Positions 5,697 to 8,797 of a DNA stretch of 8,797 bases are shown piece after piece. Numbering within the stretch: position 1 is the first letter of the stretch; each line of letters starts with the position of its first letter. This DNA is from DATHGT01 sp035317605 (GTDB lineage: Bacteria > Methylomirabilota > Methylomirabilia > Rokubacteriales > CSP1-6). A program made the translations under genes and the position numbers. Under the pieces are notes generated by a model. It was not told the DNA's origin, ran no database searches, and saw only the letters and a list, made by a program, of their open reading frames with translations. The stretch covers positions 1-8,797 of the forward strand of contig DATHGT010000128.1 of the NCBI GenBank assembly GCA_035317605.1. The letters run 5' to 3'.

Positions 5697-6687
5697 TTCC
5701 ATCGACGTCCACACCCACATCTTGCCGCCGGGCTGGGAAGACTACGCGGCGCGCTTCGGCGGCGACCGCTGGCCGCGCCTGGTCGGCGATCCGGCCTCCG
5801 CGCGCTGCCAGCTCTATGTCGGCGCCGCGTTCAACCGAAATCTCGGCCCCGAATCGTTCGATCCCGCGCGACGGATCGCGGACATGGACGCGCGCGGCAT
5901 CGGCCGCCAGCTGCTGTCGCCCGCGCCGCCGCTGTTCTGCTACTGGGCGCCCGGTCCCGCCGCGGCCGAGTGGTGCCGCATGGTCAACGACACGATCGCG
6001 GCGGCGGTGAGTCGCCACCCCGACCGATTTCTCGGCGCTGGTGGCTTGCCGCTCCAGGCGCCGGACCTCGCGGTGAAGGAGCTGGAGCGCGTGGCGTCGA
6101 CGTTTCGCTTCCCGGCCGTCGAGATCGGGGCGAGCGTGCAGAGCCGCGACCTCGACGATCCCGCGCTGGATCCCCTGTGGGACGCGGTGACCGCTCTCGG
6201 CGTCTCCGTTTTCGTTCATCCTCAGGCACCGGTGCTCGCGCAGGAGCGCGTGCAGCGCCAGAACCTCACGCAGGTCATCGGCTTTCCGCTGGAGACCGCG
6301 CTCTGCATGGTCAGGCTGATCTTCGGCGGCGTGTTCGAGCGCTGGCCGAAGATCCGCTGGTGCTTCTCCCACGGCGGCGGCGCCTTCGCGTCGATCGTGG
6401 CCCGCCTGGACCACGGCTGGGACGTGATGGACGAAGCCCACGCCGCCATCCCCCGCAAGCCGAGCGAGTACGCGCGCCGCGTGTGGGTCGACACGATCAC
6501 CCACTCGGCGCGCACGCTCGCGCTCGTACTGGACACGTTCGGCAGCGACCGCGTGGTGCTCGGCAGCGACTATCCGTTCCGCCTCGGCACCGAAGACCCG
6601 ATTGCCGCCCTGGAGCCCGCCCACCTCGACGCTCAGACGCGTCGCCGCTTACTCCACGACAACGCCGTCGCATTCCTCGGTCTCTGA
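5689..6687 (+). CDS. ACMSD-like metal-dependent decarboxylase/amidohydrolase
   Basis: A 332-residue amidohydrolase-superfamily (amidohydrolase_2) protein, very close in pattern and length to 2-amino-3-carboxymuconate-6-semialdehyde decarboxylase (ACMSD). Metal and catalytic residues stand at nearly the positions recalled for the Pseudomonas enzyme: IDVHTHILP (His8, His10), VFVHPQ (His177), CFSHGGGAF (His228, catalytic His), LGSDYPFRLG (Asp294). Two arginines that hold the substrate carboxylate in ACMSD also have equivalents, Arg50 (FNRN) and Arg239. Other family runs are RRIADMDARG (61-70), GGLPLQAPDLAVKELER (118-134), GGVFERWPKIRW (213-224) and the terminal NAVAFLGL. The natural reaction is therefore probably non-oxidative decarboxylation of an unsaturated or aromatic carboxylate, in the cytoplasm. 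ATG 5689 overlaps the Mo-subunit stop (5694-5696), has no Shine-Dalgarno and is probably translationally coupled; ATG 5656 in frame would add 11 residues with no family counterpart. True ACMSD activity is doubtful, as no tryptophan or nitrobenzoate pathway genes are nearby. Confidence 0.88.
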   Translation: MTDSIDVHTHILPPGWEDYAARFGGDRWPRLVGDPASARCQLYVGAAFNRNLGPESFDPARRIADMDARGIGRQLLSPAPPLFCYWAPGPAAAEWCRMVNDTIAAAVSRHPDRFLGAGGLPLQAPDLAVKELERVASTFRFPAVEIGASVQSRDLDDPALDPLWDAVTALGVSVFVHPQAPVLAQERVQRQNLTQVIGFPLETALCMVRLIFGGVFERWPKIRWCFSHGGGAFASIVARLDHGWDVMDEAHAAIPRKPSEYARRVWVDTITHSARTLALVLDTFGSDRVVLGSDYPFRLGTEDPIAALEPAHLDAQTRRRLLHDNAVAFLGL

Positions 6688-6700
6688 TCCAGTGTTTACC

Positions 6701-6708
6701 AAGGAAGG
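6701..6708 (+). promoter_or_regulatory. Strong ribosome binding site of the membrane microprotein
   Basis: AAGGAAGG lies 7 bases before ATG 6716, in the 28-base gap after the decarboxylase gene. It is the best Shine-Dalgarno sequence on the plus strand of the window and is the main reason for calling the tiny gene that follows. Confidence 0.75.
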
Positions 6709-6715
6709 CATCATC

Positions 6716-6799
6716 ATGCTGTGGTTCACGGTGGGCACCATCGTACTCGGGCTCGTCATCGGGATCGTCGGCCCCCGACTCTTCGGGCTGCTTCGCTGA
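6716..6799 (+). CDS. 27-residue single-pass membrane microprotein, function unknown
   Basis: ATG 6716 to TGA 6799 encodes MLWFTVGTIVLGLVIGIVGP followed by RLFGLLR. Residues 2-20 form one hydrophobic helix with evenly placed glycines (Gly7, Gly12, Gly16, Gly19) including a GxxxG packing motif (12-16). Both positive charges are at the C-terminus (Arg21, Arg27), which suggests C-terminus in the cytoplasm. The strong ribosome site AAGGAAGG is 7 bases upstream. A longer form from GTG 6692 (35 residues) is in frame but has no ribosome site. It is the third gene of the run Mo subunit - decarboxylase - microprotein and probably shares their transcript. I recognise no family; its size and glycine pattern recall small helper peptides of membrane complexes, but nothing ties it to one. 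Confidence 0.6.
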   Translation: MLWFTVGTIVLGLVIGIVGPRLFGLLR

Positions 6800-6835
6800 A
6801 CCGAGAAGCGATCGAACTCTTCTGAGAAGCGGGAG
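6800..6835. other. Short gap between convergent genes
   Basis: Thirty-six bases between the microprotein stop and the thioesterase stop on the other strand. The octamer GAGAAGCG occurs twice (6803-6810 and 6824-6831), and CTTC-TGA-GAAG (6819-6829 region) can form a tiny stem. There is no T-run on either strand, so no intrinsic terminator can be claimed. Confidence 0.4.
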
Positions 6836-7723
6836 TCACCGCACCAGCAAGGCGAGGGCGCGCTCTTTCATTTCCGGCGGGATCGGCGAGGGGCGACGCG
6901 CGTCGAGGTCGAGGTTGACACCGGCTTGCTCGAGCGTGCAGGCCAGATCGCCCGTTCTCACGTTGGTCAGCCGGTGCAGGATGCGGATCGAGGAGTTGCC
7001 GACGTGGAGCAGGCCGCTGCGGACGCGGACGAGGTCGCCCGCGCGGAGCGCGCCGAGGAAGCGCAGCCGGAAGTCGAACGTCGAGAACCCGCGATGCTCG
7101 CGCCGACAGTACTCCGGGGTGAGGCCAAAGGCGCCGAGCACCTGAGAGTTTGAAGCCGTGAAGCGGTGGATGTAGGCGGCGAAACCGGCCTCGCCTGACG
7201 TGTTGACTTCCATCGGCTTGATCGCGTCGGCGGCGCTGTCGATGAAGCCCTTGTCGCTCTCGGGGGGCGCCGCCGCCGCGCCCTCCGGCGCCGCTTCCGG
7301 TTGGACGCGCCGGCTGAGCGCGGCCTGGCGCTGCGCTGGCGTCAACGGTCGGCGCTTCCGGCTCGCCGCCTCGACCAGCACGATCGTCTGGTCGACGCTC
7401 GTGCACAGGGCTCCGTCGCCGGAATCGACGACTTCGTGGGCGACCTGGATCGCGTCGTCATCCGCGGCCGTGACGCCACTGCGGATGTGCAGGATGTCTC
7501 CGACGCGCAGCTCGCGCTTGTAGCGGACGTTGCACTCGGTCGTGACCGCCGCCGCTCCCGCGCGCGCCAGCGCCTCCGGATCCAGCCCGATCGCATGGAG
7601 GACCGCCAGCGTCGCGTCCTCGAACCGTGCGAAGTAGAACGCCACCGTGAAATGGTCGACGGGGTCGACCTCCCAGCGATAAACCATGCCCCGATACGTT
7701 TCGAGCCAGCTCGTTGCGTCCAT
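6836..7723 (-). CDS. Tandem hot-dog acyl-CoA thioesterase (4HBT-like)
   Basis: A 295-residue protein built of two hot-dog folds. Domain 1 (about 11-122) has WEVDPVDHFTVAFYFARFEDA (split here as WEVDPVDHF 17-25 and TVAFYFARFEDA 26-37), where Asp23 occupies the place of the catalytic Asp of 4-hydroxybenzoyl-CoA thioesterases, then VRYKRELRVGDILHIRSG (66-83) and CTSVDQTIVLVE (107-118). A linker rich in Ala, Pro and Glu (about 123-165) leads to domain 2 (about 166-275; FAAYIHRFTASNSQVL 181-196, FRLRFLGALRAGDLVRVRSG 218-237). Domain 2 has no Asp at the matching site (NTSGEAGF), so it may be structural. Such proteins hydrolyse acyl-CoA thioesters in the cytoplasm; the two-domain form is similar to thioesterases linked to carnitine/betaine catabolism, but the substrate is unknown. 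ATG 7723 has no Shine-Dalgarno; TAGAAT lies 9 bases upstream, which suggests a leaderless mRNA. Convergent with the Mo-hydroxylase operon, divergent from the LLM gene. Confidence 0.82.
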   Translation of the reverse strand: MDATSWLETYRGMVYRWEVDPVDHFTVAFYFARFEDATLAVLHAIGLDPEALARAGAAAVTTECNVRYKRELRVGDILHIRSGVTAADDDAIQVAHEVVDSGDGALCTSVDQTIVLVEAASRKRRPLTPAQRQAALSRRVQPEAAPEGAAAAPPESDKGFIDSAADAIKPMEVNTSGEAGFAAYIHRFTASNSQVLGAFGLTPEYCRREHRGFSTFDFRLRFLGALRAGDLVRVRSGLLHVGNSSIRILHRLTNVRTGDLACTLEQAGVNLDLDARRPSPIPPEMKERALALLVR

Positions 7724-7732
7724 GAGGGCAGG

Positions 7733-7738
7733 ATTCTA
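7733..7738 (-). promoter_or_regulatory. Candidate -10 box of the leaderless thioesterase gene
   Basis: TAGAAT on the minus strand ends exactly 9 bases before ATG 7723, which would place the transcription start about 2-3 bases before the start codon. No good -35 is visible, and no Shine-Dalgarno fits between the box and the ATG. Confidence 0.4.
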
Positions 7739-7754
7739 CATGACCCCAGCTGGT

Positions 7755-7783
7755 AGGACATCGGCCGAGTCTTGCGGTACTGT
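7755..7783 (+). promoter_or_regulatory. Candidate promoter of the LLM oxidoreductase gene
   Basis: AGGACA (7755-7760, four of six bases of the -35 consensus) and TACTGT (7778-7783) are 17 bases apart. The -10 box ends 9 bases before ATG 7793, so the transcript would start about 3 bases before the start codon, consistent with the lack of a Shine-Dalgarno sequence there. Confidence 0.4.
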
Positions 7784-7792
7784 TACGGCCAT

Positions 7793-8797
7793 ATGAAGTT
7801 CGGGATCGACTACTTTCCCGACGCTGCACCCGACCAGGTGTCCGGTCAGCGGTACTTCGAGGATGTGCTCGAGCTCGCGGAGATCGCCGACGGGCTCGGG
7901 TACGACAGCGTCAAGATCGTCGAGCACTACTTCACGTCGTACGGCGGCTACAGCCCGGACCCGTGCGTGTTCCTGGCCGCGTGCAGCCAGCGCGCCCGCC
8001 GCATGCGCATGGTGACCGGCGCGGTGCTCCCCGTGTTCAACCATCCGCTCAAGCTGGCCGGTCAGCTCACCATGCTGGACGCGATCAGCGGCGGGCGCCT
8101 CGACGTCGGCGTGGCCCGCGCGTTCATGCCCTACGAGTTCGACGCGTTCGGCATCTCGATGGACGAGAGCCGGCCGCGGTTCGAGGAGGGCGTCGAGGCG
8201 CTGCGCCGTCTATGGACCGAGGAGAACGTCACCTTCGAGGGCAAGTTCCACAAGTTCAGCAACGTGACGTCGCTGCCTCGGCCGACCCAGACGCCGCACC
8301 CTCCGCTGTGGGTGGCCGCGGTGGTCAGCCCCGAATCGTTCGTGTGGACGGGCGAGCACGGCTACAACCTGATGGTCGTGCCCTATCTCGGCGAGCACCA
8401 CGAGCTGGCCGAGAAGCTCCAGCTCTATCGTCAGGCCTATCGCGACCACGGACACGAGGCCCGGCGCGGCCCCGGCGAGGTGATGATGGTTCTGCACCTC
8501 TACGTCGCTCCCACGCGGCGCGAGGCGCGCGAGGAATGCCGGGCCTACATGGAGCAATATTTGAAGAACTTCCGCGCTCACGCCAAGGCGTGGACGGGAC
8601 GCCAGTCCGGCCAGTACAAGCCGTACTCGGGGCTCGAGCAGATGCTCAACGACATCACCTACGAGCGCGTGCTCGACGAGACGCGCGCGATCATCGGTGA
8701 CCCGGACGACGTGGCCCGCCAGCTCACGTACATCCGCGACACCTTCGGGGAGGTGTATCCGAGCTTCCAGATCAATTTCGGGATGATGGACAAGGCC
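7793..8797 (+). CDS. LLM-class flavin-dependent oxidoreductase (bacterial luciferase-like), 3' end beyond window
   Basis: 335 residues are visible and the frame is open at the edge; relatives are usually about 340-380 residues, so little is missing. It is a luciferase-like monooxygenase with a TIM-barrel fold that uses reduced FMN or F420. Family landmarks: MKFGIDYFPD at the start, ADGLGYDSVKIVEHYF (32-47; the usual EHHF reads EHYF), VTGAVLPVFNHPLKLAGQ (74-91), LDAISGGRLDVGVARAF (95-111), ESRPRFEEGVEALRRLW (125-141), PPLWVAA (170-176) and IIGDPDDVARQL near residues 300-311. Members hydroxylate or desulfonate small organic compounds, or attack heterocycles; the substrate and the flavin cannot be decided here. 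The start at 7793 is firm because MKFGI is the normal N-terminus, yet there is no Shine-Dalgarno; a promoter-like pair 9 bases upstream suggests a leaderless mRNA. Its neighbours hint at a shared catabolic role. Confidence 0.88.
   Translation, partial: MKFGIDYFPDAAPDQVSGQRYFEDVLELAEIADGLGYDSVKIVEHYFTSYGGYSPDPCVFLAACSQRARRMRMVTGAVLPVFNHPLKLAGQLTMLDAISGGRLDVGVARAFMPYEFDAFGISMDESRPRFEEGVEALRRLWTEENVTFEGKFHKFSNVTSLPRPTQTPHPPLWVAAVVSPESFVWTGEHGYNLMVVPYLGEHHELAEKLQLYRQAYRDHGHEARRGPGEVMMVLHLYVAPTRREAREECRAYMEQYLKNFRAHAKAWTGRQSGQYKPYSGLEQMLNDITYERVLDETRAIIGDPDDVARQLTYIRDTFGEVYPSFQINFGMMDKA

Noticed and set aside
3189..5720. An 843-codon open frame on the minus strand lying fully opposite the Mo-hydroxylase gene
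   Set aside because: It mirrors the G/C codon bias of the real gene, is rich in Arg, His and Ala with no recognisable motif, and the plus-strand protein has clear Mo-hydroxylase domains.
6803..6831. Possible bidirectional terminator between the convergent genes
   Set aside because: Stems are only 4-5 bp and no T-run follows on either strand.
5970..7145. A 391-codon plus-strand frame over the decarboxylase, the microprotein and part of the thioesterase
   Set aside because: It is Arg/Pro/Ser-rich and runs out of frame through three better-supported genes; it has no family motif.

Overview
The window is GC-rich bacterial DNA with strong G/C bias at third codon positions. It reads as chromosomal accessory metabolism from a Gram-negative-type aerobic soil or sediment bacterium: a periplasmic copper enzyme with its SCO-type partner, a molybdenum hydroxylase subunit, an ACMSD-type decarboxylase, a hot-dog thioesterase and a luciferase-type flavin oxidoreductase. 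This gene mix and base composition would fit Rokubacteria/Methylomirabilota-like or proteobacterial lineages, but no marker gene is present and the assignment is only a guess. No tRNA, rRNA, CRISPR array, insertion sequence or phage gene was seen.

Layout. (A) 1-1865, minus strand: a selenium-binding-protein/methanethiol-oxidase (SBP56/MtoX) gene followed 10 bases later by a SCO1/SenC-like gene cut by the window edge; together they look like a periplasmic, copper-dependent methanethiol oxidation unit. (B) 1866-2187: a divergent intergenic region with a candidate mRNA leader hairpin and a perfect TTCGCCC/GGGCGAA inverted repeat. (C) 2188-3111, plus: a stand-alone MurB-like flavoprotein that keeps the FAD-binding motifs but lacks the usual catalytic Arg and Ser. 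(D) 3186-6799, plus: a probable operon of a xanthine-dehydrogenase-family molybdopterin subunit (with a 7-residue tandem-repeat insert), an overlapping ACMSD-like metal-dependent decarboxylase/amidohydrolase, and a 27-residue single-helix membrane microprotein with a strong ribosome binding site. (E) 6836-7723, minus: a tandem hot-dog thioesterase convergent with the operon. (F) 7793-8797, plus: an LLM-class flavin-dependent oxidoreductase, divergent from the thioesterase and cut by the right edge.

How they may work together. Regions D-F contain a hydroxylase subunit, a decarboxylase, a CoA thioesterase and a flavin monooxygenase, a set expected in breakdown of an aromatic or N-heterocyclic carboxylate; this is inferred from family membership and proximity only, and no substrate can be read from the sequence. 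The small FeS and FAD subunits that normally accompany the Mo subunit are absent here. The divergent pair 7723/7793 lacks Shine-Dalgarno sequences and has a TANNNT box exactly 9 bases before each start, pointing to leaderless transcription. The observations most worth following are the MurB-like protein with an altered active site, the membrane microprotein, the repeat insert in the Mo subunit, and the paired leaderless starts.
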